This document shows, in pieces, positions 1 through 11,365 of a stretch of DNA of 64,000 nucleotides. Position numbers and translations under genes: made by a program. The stretch spans positions 2,165,779 to 2,229,778 of the forward strand of contig JADCRB010000057.1 in assembly GCA_021464245.1 (NCBI GenBank), read 5' to 3'. The DNA comes from Carallia brachiata. Its lineage: Eukaryota > Streptophyta > Magnoliopsida > Malpighiales > Rhizophoraceae. Every line of letters begins with the position of its first letter. Position 1 is the first letter of the stretch. The notes under the pieces are model-generated. The model was not told where the DNA came from. It ran no database searches and worked only from the letters and a program-made list of their open reading frames with translations.

Positions 1-1548
1 TTTAAATATTTTATTATATAAAAAAAAGCAACCTATACAAGAAAAATAATAATATTTTTTCAAGCAAACTAATCTATGTAATAAAAATAATATTTGTAAA
101 ATTAATTTATGATAAATTATAAATACATAAAATAGATTTTAATGAGACTAATTTAAATTAATTAAAAATAAAAAAATATTTATTATAATAAAATAGAAAT
201 AGAATGTTCAAAATTGTCACTTTATTATTTAATCAATAATAATTAAATACTAATTTAATCAAATATCATGAATACATTTTATTCATCAATAATAACAATT
301 AAAATAGCATAATAAACAGTAATAATAAAACTAAACACTATTATAGATACATAATATGGATATAGATTTTTTTGTGGACTAAATTAGTTAGCATGATTAT
401 GTGCAAAGAAAAAATAATAATATTTTTTAAATTACTTTTTATCGATGTGGTTGCACAAAACACGTTCCTGGTTGTACAAAAAAAATTTTGTGTGGAGACA
501 GTAGAGAAAAATCATTTGGCCATAAACTTTTTTCCTTTGTCAATTGGCTTGATAATAACGATTTTTTTAATTAAAAAAAAAAAGAATAAGGTGTTATAGT
601 TTTATTAAAGAATGTTATAATTATATATTTTAAAAAACATAAATAAATAAAATAATTATGACATATTTTGTATCGAATAAAGGATTATAAATTTAATTTC
701 ATAACTTACTTTTAATGAAATTTAAACTTGTATTTTTTATATAAACCTAAGTTTCCTAATCGGTGACACTTTACAAATGGCAGAAATAAACGATCTATTT
801 ATTAGCAGACCGCAGGCAAAATTTAATTTACCCTCTTGGCCTTTATGAATCCAAAACTAGAGAATGACAACCAATTAGACTGGGGAGACATTAATGATGT
901 GGGCTTGAGGTACAAATGTATGCCCAGTTTGTTAAGGTCATTAATGTCAGCAAACATTGACACACGTGGACTGTAGATGCTATTCTAAGTTTGTCCAATT
1001 ATTTCCCTCTGTTAAAGTGACAGTAACAGGCAAAAGCGTCAAAGTTCACCATGATTAGAAAAGTCAAAAGAATTGATAAAAGCAAATTAGCCATAGTTAA
1101 TTTTAAGAAAAAAAAATTTATGATCAAATAATTTTTTTTAATTATTTTCACATGAAATTTTTTTTGTATAATTAGAAATATATTTTGTGTAATTAAATTG
1201 ATAAAAAATAACTTAAAAAATATTATTATTTTTCCGTTACACATTTTTTCTATGTAATTATACAAAAAATATTTATGATTGTACAAAATAAATGTATGTA
1301 GATATAATAAAAAAAAATTATTTGGCCTTGTAATAGATCCTATTGCCAAATAAGTGAAAATCTTAAGGGCATAAACGCAATCAAACAATGTAATCATCCC
1401 AAAATTTGAGCTCTTTGTTCAGTTTCATTCCCCAAGCTCACTTCCCAGAGAACGACATACGTTATACATACATACATACTCACTCCCCTAAGCTTTAAGC
1501 AGCTCCACTTCACTCACTCATCTCTCTCTCTCTCTCTATCTGTGCAAG
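1..1548. other. AT-rich intergenic region and presumed RLP promoter
   Basis: No convincing gene is seen. Bases 360-570 and, in inverse orientation, 1085-1330 are two diverged copies of a dispersed repeat that recurs near 34270-34510. The open frames here are low-complexity and K/F/I-rich. The last roughly 150 bases before the receptor-like protein start are less AT-rich and include a TATA-like stretch near 1462 and a CT microsatellite just before the ATG, consistent with promoter and 5' UTR. Confidence 0.5.
1521..1538 (+). promoter_or_regulatory. CT microsatellite in the presumed 5' UTR of the RLP gene
   Basis: A pure CT dinucleotide run ends about 10 bases before the ATG at 1549. Pyrimidine (CT) tracts close to the start are common in plant 5' leaders and core promoters. 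Assignment to the UTR is inferred from position; no transcript evidence is available. Confidence 0.45.
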
Positions 1549-2913
1549 ATGTCACCACTACTGCCACCCAAGCCACCACTTTACCTGCCTGTCTTCTGCT
1601 TCCTCGTCCTCCTCTTCCTGCTTCTCCTCCCCACCACCACCACTGCAGCCACCACCGCAGCTGCCAAGAAGCCCAACACTACCGCTGTCCCACCCTCTCC
1701 ATCCCCAACCTCCACTCCCAGTACCCCTCCAAAAACCGGCCGCTCCCCTTCCATTCACTCCACTCTAGACCCCAAGCAACTGACAGCCCTCCAATCTCTC
1801 GAAATCCCCACAGCCAGGGACCCCTGCATACAGCCATCCCCACACAACTCCACCGTCTGCGACTCCTCCACTCCCTTCCGCCATCTCATCTCTCTCCATC
1901 TCTCCAACTGCTCCTCTGACCTTTCACTTTCCTACACAGCCCTCAAGTCCCTCTCCACTCTCCAATCTCTCTCCTTCACCAACTGCCCCATCTCCCCTAT
2001 TCGTTTCCCTTCAGATCTTGCCTTGTCTCTCCACTCCTTCACTTGCATTCGCTCTCTCAAGCACCTCACCGGTGTCTGGCTCTCCCACTTTCTCAATCTC
2101 ACCGATCTCACTGTCACTAATGTGCCTGTCAACGGCAGTGGCCTGTACGTTTTTCTTGGAAATATGCACAGGCTCAAGTCTGTCATCATCTCCAATGCTA
2201 ATGTCACTGGCTACATACCAAGACATCTTCATTTCAATCTTACCCATGTGGATTTTTCAGGTAACAATCTCAAAGGAATCATTCCCAGTTCTATTACGGT
2301 AATGGAAAATCTTGAAACACTCAATCTTTCCTCTAACTCCCTCATTGGTGAAGTACCCACCAATTTTGGTGACCTGATTTCGCTAAAGAACGTATCTTTC
2401 AAGTCTAATTCATTATCTGGGTCGATCCCGGACTCAATGTCAGCAATTCCTGGTCTGGTTCATGTTGATCTCAGTTCGAATCGGTTCAATGGGACTATCC
2501 CACGATTTTTCGCAGAAATGAAGCATTTGAGGTACTTGAACCTTGAGAACAACGCGTTTCGTGGTGTTTTGCCCTTCAATCTTACTTTTATAAAAAGGCT
2601 GGATGTGTTCAAGGTGGGTGGCAATGGCAATTTGTGCTACAATCATTCAACTCTGTCATCAGAATTGAAGCTTGGGATTGCTCCTTGTGATAAGCATGGA
2701 TTGCCAGCATCACCTCCACCATCTAAAGAGGCTTCTTCAGGCGATGGAAGTGAGAGTTATTCCTCAGATGGTGATGATAGTGGTGATGATTCCGGTAGCC
2801 AGAAGGATCACCATCATGGGCCTAATAAGGTCGTTCTTGGTGTGGCTATTGGCCTTTCTTCCATAGTCTTCCTTATCGTTTTCCTTGTGCTCCTCTCAAA
2901 AAGATGTGGTTAA
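1549..2913 (+). CDS. LRR receptor-like protein (RLP51/SNC2- or RLP55-like)
   Basis: An intronless 454-residue predicted plasma-membrane receptor-like protein without a kinase domain. An N-terminal hydrophobic segment (residues 12-29) acts as signal peptide, followed by a Ser/Thr/Pro-rich stretch and several plant-type LRRs (about residues 135-365, with [16 protein letters not shown] units). Next come an Asp/Ser/His-rich acidic juxtamembrane segment (about 390-425), one transmembrane helix (428-449) and a five-residue tail, SKRCG. The helix contains GVAIG at 431-435, a GxxxG motif. In Arabidopsis SNC2 (RLP51) mutation of such a motif is known to cause autoimmunity. Length and architecture fit RLP51/RLP55 and not the large Cf/Ve RLPs. 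The neighbouring DOT4-like gene matches the At4g18760-At4g18750 pair. RLP51 and RLP55 cannot be separated here. The start is the first ATG after a CT-rich leader. A role in defence signalling is inferred from the family. Confidence 0.85.
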   Translation: MSPLLPPKPPLYLPVFCFLVLLFLLLLPTTTTAATTAAAKKPNTTAVPPSPSPTSTPSTPPKTGRSPSIHSTLDPKQLTALQSLEIPTARDPCIQPSPHNSTVCDSSTPFRHLISLHLSNCSSDLSLSYTALKSLSTLQSLSFTNCPISPIRFPSDLALSLHSFTCIRSLKHLTGVWLSHFLNLTDLTVTNVPVNGSGLYVFLGNMHRLKSVIISNANVTGYIPRHLHFNLTHVDFSGNNLKGIIPSSITVMENLETLNLSSNSLIGEVPTNFGDLISLKNVSFKSNSLSGSIPDSMSAIPGLVHVDLSSNRFNGTIPRFFAEMKHLRYLNLENNAFRGVLPFNLTFIKRLDVFKVGGNGNLCYNHSTLSSELKLGIAPCDKHGLPASPPPSKEASSGDGSESYSSDGDDSGDDSGSQKDHHHGPNKVVLGVAIGLSSIVFLIVFLVLLSKRCG

Positions 2914-4982
2914 TTAGAAGGTAAAAGTTCCTTAGATGTTAGGGAGAAAGTGATATATTGGTTAATTTATTATACACTTCATGATGAAGAAAACTTGTTG
3001 TAGAGTGGAAAAGGGAGAAAGGAGAGGGATGAATCATTGTTTTTTTGGTGTGATATTTTTTATCTGCTTTGGTCGTTGGTGCCAATTTGGTCACTGTAGT
3101 GTTCACTTTTGGAGTAGACAGAGTGTAATTGATGTTGTATCCTGAAATGTGTAATTTTCTTGAGCTATAAGCATTGCTTTAGCACTTTTAATAATTTCAG
3201 CCCATATAATTTGCTTTTTGTGTTTCTTCTGCCATTTTCATTGAGTTGTGATCTGTTCAACTTTCTGAAATTTAGCATATCTTGTTAGATTAGTTTTTGG
3301 TTGCTTTACATTTTTTTGGCTAATCTGCAGGCTAATGGAACCAATTTTTGGGGAGCTGTGATGTCATCATAGGAGCTAGTTCATAGATTGGTTGATTACT
3401 TGATTCTTTAATTCTTCTATCCCCACCACCCTTGAATACTGCAGTCCCTATTATCATTTTGTGCGCTATATTAAGTGCACCTCTCTGTCTAATGAAGATC
3501 CTTTAGGCAGAGTTATGCTATTCATGTTGGAGTTGGGGAATTCAGAAGGGATTATCTTGCCGTCGATTCCTAAGAGCTAATCCAAGATTTTCTAGATGAG
3601 TTGGTTGTTCAAGCAATCAAGACAAAAGAAGTGTGGTGGTTGCACTAACAAGAGAGAGAAATAGTATGTATAGAAGCATAAATATTGATGGATATGTAGC
3701 CAAGTCTCTAGGCAAATACAGTTGTGCTAATGATGGCGTTCTTTCCCCACAGCTCAGCCTTGCAATCTCTCCTTTTTGGTCTACAATTTGGTGGAGGCTT
3801 AATTATGAGTGCGGTGTGAAATTCAAACATAAATTTTACTCGGGTTTGATTTAGCTGTTCGAAAAATTGTATGCAATGAATTGTCCTAACAGTAGCGACA
3901 CTTCAATTTTTACCAATAACATATATATTTTAAGTAATAAAAAATCAAATAATAAAATTTTATTATTAAAAATATAAATATTATTATTTAAAATTATACG
4001 CTCGTCACTCTTCGGTCACTCTATCAGGCTACACATTATTAGTTGCCCAAACTTTTCTCATTTTACTCCGGGTTTTAATATGAGACTATACTGCAATTAG
4101 CTTTGTAAGTTCAGCTTTAGATCCCAATGAATTTTTTACTTTTTTCATAATTATTACTCAGTTTAAATAAAAAGGAAAAAGCGCAAACACTATTCCATCT
4201 CTGTAGCTAATGGCCCATTTTTCTGTTCCTAATTTTGATCTTAACCTGTGATTTTGGTTCTCTTATTGAGTACGTCATTACCATATCTACCTGTGTGCAA
4301 AAAATGATGTTTGCTTCAGGTGATGCAAATGGTGGGCGTTGGCGTTTTTGGTTCTCCCTTTGTTGACATACCTAAGAGCAATAAATTCCATAGCCTATGA
4401 ACCCAGAAAAGAAAAAGGAAGAAAAGGACAATATAGACCTGACTGGTGGGGACGGATGTTTGTTGAATATATTGGTGGAAAAGAAATAAAAGGTTTATAA
4501 TGACAAGAAATCCAACGACTAGTTCAGCCACTGAGTTAGCTGGGCTCTGCATACCCTTCAGATTAGGATGAGGCTCCAGTGAGACAATATGGTGGCTTAA
4601 GAACTTGAAATTTCAAGTTGGAATTTACTGAATGAAAGAATTTGATGAGACAAAAAGGCCTACTTTGCTTTGTAGTCTTAGGTCCATTCTCTCAATTACA
4701 GAAAAGTTCACAAGCAATTGAGCTTCGATACAGTAAAAAATCTGCGATATGCTACATCAAATGTGTCATTTCCATTATATTTATCTCAATCACTAAGGAG
4801 AATGAGGTGGGGAGGATCAAGATCATCCAATTTCTCAGTACTTGGTAATATGAAGTTTGATGCCATACCAGAGTTCGATATCTATATCAACCCTTTACAA
4901 AAATTTGGTGAAGTGGCGTGTCAAAATTTTTGTTAGGATCAATCATGAACCACCACAATTAAACCCCTTTCTTTACTGTAGT
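2914..4982. other. Spacer between convergent RLP and PPR genes
   Basis: This holds the 3' UTRs of the two convergent genes and ordinary AT-rich sequence. Short frames at 3633-3854 and 4316-4552 show no recognisable motif. They look like chance frames or UTR. Confidence 0.5.
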
Positions 4983-7619
4983 TTACCAGAAACCTCTGCA
5001 AGAACATTTACCATCCTTGAAATGATGAAAGCGATTAGAATCTCGCAAGACAATCTCCCTCCCGGCTGTCTTGGACATGAACTTGGCCATCTCATGGCAG
5101 TCACCACATACTCTTAAGTTCTTGGTTACCCTTATCGTTTTACCTGGCGGCAAGCTCAATATTCCAAAAGCCATGGCTAATTTCTCACTATGCCCACAGA
5201 GAGCCATTTCCTTCTCCAGATTATCTGCATTAATCAAAGCATATCTCAGTTTAGGATGGTGGCCTTCTTCCTTCATCTTTGATCTGAACATCTTCAATAG
5301 GGTCTCAATCTTCTTGGCTTGCATGTAAGAACTGTCTCCAGCAACAAATATATGAACTTTGCCCTTGACCTCTATCCAACTGCAGCCTGGATTCTTCTTC
5401 AAACCACGGTGACCGATTTTCTCCCTTAGCTTTTTCACTTTCTCCCACTTATCTGCCTCTGCATAGATATTTGCTAATAGCACATAGTAACCTGTGTTCT
5501 CTGGTTCTAGTTCAAAGACATGTTCTGCAACTTCTTCTGCCAATTTAACGTCGTGGTGAATCCTGCACCCACGAAGCAGAGATCCCCAGATTGTGGCATC
5601 AGGTTCAACTGGCATTTCTTTTATGAATTTATATGCCATCGACAGTTTCCCTGTCCGGGCAAGAAGATCCACCATACAAGCATAGTGCTCCAATTGTGGC
5701 ACAATGTTGCATTCATTTTGCATTGTGCTAAAGAATCTCCATCCTTCATTAAGTAATCCAGAATGACTGCAAGCATAAAGTATGGAAGTAAAGGAAACTT
5801 CATCAGGGATAATGCCTGATTGCCTCATCTCATTAAAGGCTAAAATAGCTTCATCGCCAAGCCCATGCATGCCATATCCTGCAATCATCACTGTCCATGA
5901 GATCAAATCCTTGGCAGGAATCATATCAAATAGCAACCGTGCAAGAACTAGTACCCCACACTTAGCATACATGTCTATAAGTGCATTGGCGACATGACGA
6001 TCAGAAAAGCATCCATTTCTTAGAATGTGGGCGTGGATCTCTCTGCCTCTATCTAGAGCAGCTAGGCTGGCACATGCTGGAAGAATGCATGCTATAGTTC
6101 TACCATCTGGTTTGAACTCTTCTACCATTGCAACAAACAGACTAAGAGCTTCATTCGGAAGACCATTTTTCGAATAACCTCCAATCATGGTATTCCAAGA
6201 TATAATATCTCTAACAGGCATCTCTAGAAACACTGAGTTAGCATCTTCCATGTTTCCACATTTTGCATACATATCCATTAGAGCATTCGACACAAAGGTA
6301 TTTGTCTGCATGTTATTTCTCCTGATGTAATTATGCACGTCCTTGCCAATATCCATTGACCCACTGCAAGCACATGCATGAAGGACTGCCGTGATGCTAA
6401 AAAGATCTGGTTTAACACCTTCTTCTTCCATTTCATGGAACAATCTGATAGCCCCATCAGATAGTCCTTTTCGAGCATAACCTGCAATCAGCGAAGTCCA
6501 GGATACAACATTTCTTTCTCTCATCCTCTTAAAAACTTGTATGGCAGCGTCGAAATCACCACATTTTGAATACATATCAAGTAGTGTATTGCTAAATATA
6601 ATTTTCAAATCAAAAGAGGATTTTATTGCAAAACCGTGAACTGCTCGACCCAATGTAATATCGCCACACTTTGCACAGCCTGCAAGAGCACTAATAACTG
6701 TAGCTAGGTCCACATTAACTCCCAAATGTAGCATCTCCAACACTACCTCAAGACCTTTCTCAGAGAGACCACTTGCAACAAAACCACTTACCATTGAATT
6801 CCATGAGATAACATCTCGGTCAGCCAATTTATCGAACAACTTAGAAGCACTTTGGATTCTTCTAATTTTGAAATAAAAGGCAATTAAAGAATTAGCAACA
6901 GCATTACATGAACCAAAACCCAATTTTGACAAGTACCCATGAACGCATTCACCTTCCTTTACGCTTCCCAAAGCAGCAAAACACTTCAGAATGCAAGAGA
7001 ATGTATGAGAGTTCATCTCAATCCCCAAATGTAACATTTGCCTAAATAGATACACGCACTCTGAAAAATCTCCAATCTTTGCATACCCATTAATCATGAG
7101 ATTCCAAAGAAAAACCTTCTCATTTGCAATTTTATCGAAAACAATCCTCCCTTCTCCCAAATCCCCGCATGTTACATACATAAATACTAGTTTTGATCCC
7201 AAAACACCATCAATCGAAATCCCTCTCGAACAAATAATGGAATGCACTTCTTTACCGTCTTCTAGAGATTTAAGCTCAGCACAGAGCTGCAATATGGAAC
7301 AATAAGTACTTGACTCAACTATGGTTGTTTCAGTCATGGAAAGCAATTCCATGGCTTTTTGGAGATTACCCATTTCGCAGAATTCACAGATTTTTGCATT
7401 AACATCTGTAAATTTACAATCTTTGACTCCGTTGAGTGATATGGAGATGGGTGCTATGGCATGACAACAGGGCAAATTTGATAGTAAAAGATTGGAAATT
7501 TTACATGGATTTTTCGCTAAGAAGGCATTATGAGATTTGTTAGAGTATCGTCTGGGATCTTTGTTAGGTGGACAGAAAAAGAAATCTGGAGGAGTGGTCT
7601 TGGCCATGAAAACCATCAT
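4983..7619 (-). CDS. DOT4: DYW-class pentatricopeptide repeat protein, DOT4-like, predicted plastid RNA editing factor
   Basis: An intronless 878-residue PLS-class PPR protein. An in-frame extension runs 16 codons upstream to a TTG, but the first ATG is at 7619. Many PPR motifs run from about residue 60 to 680, with repeated signatures such as MYAKCGNMEDA, RDIISWNTMIGGY and NALIDMYAKCG. E/E+ motifs follow, then a C-terminal DYW deaminase-like domain. That domain has HSE at 810-812, CGDC at 838-841 and the late HHF..CSC zinc-type residues, and ends in GFW where the name-giving motif has DYW. PLS-DYW proteins bind organellar transcripts and carry out C-to-U editing. DOT4 in Arabidopsis (871 residues as I recall) edits chloroplast rpoC1. 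Identity rests on length, C-terminus and position beside an RLP51-like gene. The N-terminus is a plausible transit peptide. The target site is not visible from this sequence. Confidence 0.87.
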   Translation of the reverse strand: MMVFMAKTTPPDFFFCPPNKDPRRYSNKSHNAFLAKNPCKISNLLLSNLPCCHAIAPISISLNGVKDCKFTDVNAKICEFCEMGNLQKAMELLSMTETTIVESSTYCSILQLCAELKSLEDGKEVHSIICSRGISIDGVLGSKLVFMYVTCGDLGEGRIVFDKIANEKVFLWNLMINGYAKIGDFSECVYLFRQMLHLGIEMNSHTFSCILKCFAALGSVKEGECVHGYLSKLGFGSCNAVANSLIAFYFKIRRIQSASKLFDKLADRDVISWNSMVSGFVASGLSEKGLEVVLEMLHLGVNVDLATVISALAGCAKCGDITLGRAVHGFAIKSSFDLKIIFSNTLLDMYSKCGDFDAAIQVFKRMRERNVVSWTSLIAGYARKGLSDGAIRLFHEMEEEGVKPDLFSITAVLHACACSGSMDIGKDVHNYIRRNNMQTNTFVSNALMDMYAKCGNMEDANSVFLEMPVRDIISWNTMIGGYSKNGLPNEALSLFVAMVEEFKPDGRTIACILPACASLAALDRGREIHAHILRNGCFSDRHVANALIDMYAKCGVLVLARLLFDMIPAKDLISWTVMIAGYGMHGLGDEAILAFNEMRQSGIIPDEVSFTSILYACSHSGLLNEGWRFFSTMQNECNIVPQLEHYACMVDLLARTGKLSMAYKFIKEMPVEPDATIWGSLLRGCRIHHDVKLAEEVAEHVFELEPENTGYYVLLANIYAEADKWEKVKKLREKIGHRGLKKNPGCSWIEVKGKVHIFVAGDSSYMQAKKIETLLKMFRSKMKEEGHHPKLRYALINADNLEKEMALCGHSEKLAMAFGILSLPPGKTIRVTKNLRVCGDCHEMAKFMSKTAGREIVLRDSNRFHHFKDGKCSCRGFW

Positions 7620-9125
7620 TTGAAGCAGAAGAGAGCGGGAAAAGTTCTTACAAGAAAATCTGATCAATGGGGATGTCTTGTTTTTGGCACCAAAATCATA
7701 GTTTTTTCAGAACCGTCCGTGCGCGTGCGAAGCACAAACGCACAGGTAGATATGTGATGCCTTTAGTTTTGTTGTTATTAGTTATTATTGTTGATTATAT
7801 ATTTTTTTATTATAATTATTAATTGTATATAATTGTTATTGTTTTTAATTGTTGATTATTGTTTTTATTATTATTATTATTAAATAAATTAAAATAATAA
7901 TATTTAATTAAATTATTATTAATTAAATAATAAAATAATTATTGTAAATATTTTATATCTATTTTATTATGATAAATAAATTTTTATTTTTAATTTATCT
8001 AAACTAATCTTATAAGATATATTTATAAATAAAAATATATTAAATATGCAAATTGAAAGTCACTTATAATTGATAATAAGCATTATTGTTTTTAAAAATA
8101 TGATTTTATTGTATAAATTACAGTATATTTTGTATAGATTACTGTTTATATAATACAAATAAAATAAAATAAAAAAGCCATTTTACTTCCATTTCCCTTT
8201 TCTCCAACGGGTAAAAACTTTTATTTTAATGATCCAACGGATAAATACTTGGGGAAATAATATTATTTTCCCCTGACAGAGGTACGGTGCCGACATCTAG
8301 AGGATAAAAAAGTGAAAAAAAATTGCGCCGAAAAAAAAAAAAAAGAAAAGTTGAAAAAAAATATATAATATTTTGATATTGGTAGTTGTCCCCCATTCCA
8401 GAGGCTGGCGTGTGTTTGTTTCAAGGACAATTCTGTAATGGTCTCTTTCTGCCGATGAAAATGAAAGAGGGAGCTTCATACTATATTTAAATGGAAAGAA
8501 AGTAAATAAAAAATAAATAAATAAAAAATAATATAATAATATTATTATTATAATGAATAAAAAATAATAATTAGAAAGTTGTGAGAAAAAAATGAATAAT
8601 AATTTATGAGAAAAAATAAAAAATAATTGTTTAGATTGATAAAAAAATAAATAAAATAAATAAATAAAAAATAATTTCATTTCTTTTTTTTTTTCTTTCT
8701 TATAGTTTACAGTATTTTGTAGCATCTAACAGCAACAAGAGCAAAGAAAATTAACCAACACTATTGTCCTACTTCAACAGCAGTTTCTATCAAAAAAAAC
8801 CAAACACCCCAATCAAAGTTATAATTATATTGATCATATTAAGTGGGGATTGTACAGGGTTTGTCCATATCCAATTTAATCGAATCTAATTGACCCTTTT
8901 CATGTTAATAGCTAAAAACTAATTATTAATTATTTGAGTGTAAAAAAAAAAAAAAAAAGTACTCGGTTGTTAAGAAAAAAACAATTGTGGTCCGCACGGG
9001 CGGAAGCAAAAGGTGTGGCCAGCGGCCTGCGTACTTATAGCAATAAAAGGCGACCACAAGGCTTTGTGTACATATGAATCTTATCCAAGTGCAGATTCAG
9101 AATCCAATAAGTCTGCTTTGGGAAT
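7620..9125. other. Divergent spacer between the PPR gene and the Rho-N gene
   Basis: Mostly AT-rich DNA. Bases 8470-8720 are rich in A, G and T runs with (AAAT)-like repeats and resemble the purine-rich family at 30165-30530 and 34530-34800. An A-run lies near 8942-8958. The less AT-rich 120 bases before 9126 probably hold promoter and 5' UTR of the Rho-N gene. No gene seen. Confidence 0.45.
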
Positions 9126-9889
9126 ATGGGCGCTGTTGTTTTCTATCCTCATTCTGTCCTGAACTTCCCATCTAATTTGGCTTCCAACAATCAGCTTAAA
9201 CTCGGAAAACCCATTTTGTCTCTCAAAGGTATTATGCCTCCTTGATTCCTGCCAACCTTTGTTGCATATCCGTATCTCCACTAATTTCAATTACATGGCA
9301 AGTTGTAATTTACATGGCAAGTTGTAATCACAGACTGGGCTTATTCTGTAAATGTGGATGGATAGATGTTTCTTTTGCACTTGGTTTTGATAATGATATG
9401 CATTTTATGTGCTTCTCCATGGCATCAACAGATGTTTTGGCATCAACTATCTTGTGCTAGTGGTGGAGCCTAAATCTGTTTGTGAACTTGGGACTGAAAG
9501 CTCATTTCTTGATGCAGCTTGTTAAATTTGGCTGAGATTGCAGATGGGCCCTTAGCTTTTGCTTCATGGAAAGATGTACTTCAATCAAGCTATTCAGGCA
9601 GAGATTCGGACGGAAATAGCATAGACAGACCTCCCAAGAGAAGTTCTGCTCCAAGAAGAACAAGAAAGAATGATGAAAATAAAAAGTCTCAATACTCTGA
9701 TGGCAAACCACCCAAGTCATCTAGCCAGGAGGAGATACTTGGCCTGTTCAGAAGGATACAGTCCTCAATTTCAAAGAAAGAGTCTGCCAATAGGAACGAG
9801 CGGAACAACAAAATGGGTGAGGCGATTTCCACTGCTGAATCAATATTGGAGGTTCTTCGCCAACCTGGGAAGCAAGCAAAAGGTAATCC

Positions 9890-9926
<37 letters not shown>

Positions 9927-10495
9927 TTCTTGCAGTTTCAGAAAATTGTCTTTTGAGAGTGATCTTACAGGAAAGAGTGTCAATGGTATGAAAGTAGTGA
10001 CCTTTCTATCTTACAATAATAGAGGACTAGTAAAATGTTATCTCTTTGGGTTGATTCTTTTTTCCCACATCAGAATCATTCCATAGTCAAATTTCCTTTA
10101 GTAACTTGATATCATATCTGGTTAGCTTTGTAATGTTGGCAGGCACAACTAAAGTCGAAGATGCCAGTAAAGTGAAAGCAAGGAAACAAGCTATGCCCAG
10201 TAAGCGCCAGACGCCACAAAATTATGCACAACTCTCATCACCAGATAGGAAGATAACTAGGCCTCCGTCTAACTTCGTGAAGAGATCCCCAATACCATCA
10301 CCATCAAGCCCTAGAGGAATGGCTGCTCAGCTCAACAATGAGTTGTTAGCGGCCACATCCATTGGCCGTGCATCGGAATCTCCAAAACTGGAGGGAATGA
10401 AACTTGCTGAGCTAAAGAAACTAGCAAAGTCTAAGGGAATCAGAGGTTACTCAAAGTTGAAGAAAGGAGACCTTGTGGAGTTGCTGAGGTCCTAA
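9126..10495 (+). CDS. Rho termination factor N-domain (Rho-N) protein, three exons
   Basis: Predicted exons are 9126-9228, 9544-9882 and 10143-10495, together 795 nt and 264 residues. Exon 1 encodes a short start (MGAVVFYPHSVL...), exon 2 a basic, serine-rich low-complexity region, and exon 3 a basic linker plus a Rho-N helix-extended-loop-helix module at about residues 232-264 (GMKLAELKKLAKSKGIRG..., ending KGDLVELLRS). GT-AG junctions and phase agree at both introns. The acceptor at 9542-9543 restores frame; the upstream AG at 9516-9517 would create a stop. Rho-N/SAP-like modules bind nucleic acid, and several plant Rho-N proteins are plastid RNA factors. The N-terminus could be a plastid transit peptide, but that is inference. 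In Arabidopsis a Rho termination factor gene (At4g18740) sits next to DOT4, as here. Intron 2 carries a TA microsatellite at 9893-9921. Confidence 0.8.
9893..9921. repeat. TA microsatellite in intron 2 of the Rho-N gene
   Basis: About 14 uninterrupted TA/AT dinucleotides lie just downstream of the exon 2 donor. The run is likely length-polymorphic. Confidence 0.9.
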
Positions 10496-10714
10496 AAACA
10501 GGTTACTTTAAGTGAAAGAAGGATCACCACAGCAACCGAAAGCTTGCCCTGACGGAGACAAGAAAATGAGAGAATAACTCACCAAGGTTTTGTTGTGTTT
10601 GTCATTGTCAACTTGTTTTAGGTACTCGATCTTGGGTTCATTTTTTCATGTTGTTAAGATTGCTTGGTTCTATTTACCAGCTTTAGGCTGTAAACATCAT
10701 GTTTTTCCCTCCAA

Positions 10715-10720
10715 AATAAA
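10715..10720 (+). terminator. Possible poly(A) signal of the Rho-N gene
   Basis: An AATAAA hexamer lies about 220 bases after the stop codon, following a T-rich region. That is a normal distance for a plant 3' UTR. The cleavage site is not known. Confidence 0.4.
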
Positions 10721-11138
10721 AGGAAATGAAATGAAATAAGAATCAACTGCATCAGAGACAAGCATATTTTAAAATACAAGAAGAAAAAAACCTTAATTCT
10801 ATAATTAATTGGAATCGGTTACGCAAATTCAATTCTACTAGTTGTTTCTGTAAAGTGGCAGGGAGGGAGGCATGATCTGTCAAAAACCAATTTCCAGGCA
10901 TCACAATTCACTTGCAGCAATGAAAAAGGCAGAACGCGGGGAAGCAAACCCAAATATTTTACTCCCATGAATCAAACACCACCAAGCACCGACTGTAACA
11001 ATCAAATCACAAACGAGGGAGCCTTGCAAATTCAAGAAACTCTTCAAGTGAATAGTCATACATTTCTCCCATACAATAAAATGACCCCACTGAGGTTACA
11101 GCCTGCAAAACTTTAAAATCTCCAAAGCTGGAAAATAT

Positions 11139-11365
11139 TTAAGAGGGGCCAGTTTGGGACTTGTTAAGGATGACTCCTTCATATTTAACCTGGAACCATT
11201 TCATGGCATCCTCTTTCGTGACTCTATGCTTAATTCCAACACGAAATTTGCATCGGCAACGACGACCAACACAGTAACCTGGGCGCTCTAGAACAACTTA
11301 GAAATCCATACCATAGATACCAGTGGAAGGTTCATACCTCACAATAGATGATCAAATCTTGTAGT
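11139..11365 (-). pseudogene. RPL11: Ribosomal protein L11 (RPL11/uL5 family) 3' fragment with premature stop
   Basis: On the minus strand this reads the last roughly 65 codons of cytosolic RPL11: YEPSTGIYGMDF, then a TAA at 11298-11300, then [26 protein letters not shown] and [12 protein letters not shown], ending at a natural stop at 11139-11141. RPL11 normally has Tyr at the TAA position ([11 protein letters not shown]). Upstream of 11337 similarity fades and the HIDLGIKY segment is already frameshifted. The first two-thirds of the protein were not found nearby. It is therefore a degraded copy. Its position, next to the Rho-N gene and facing it, matches Arabidopsis At4g18730 (RPL16B) beside At4g18740, which suggests decay of the ancestral gene and not a random retro-insertion. 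A truncated processed copy cannot be fully excluded. Confidence 0.8.

Noticed and set aside
1558..2302. Several overlapping frames on both strands inside the receptor-like protein gene
   Set aside because: They follow from the Pro/Ser/Thr-rich, CT-rich codon pattern of the real gene. The 454-residue frame has the signal peptide, LRRs and transmembrane helix.
4316..4552. 78-codon hydrophobic frame downstream of the PPR gene
   Set aside because: It lies in probable 3' UTR, has no family signature, and its hydrophobicity comes from A-rich opposite strand sequence.
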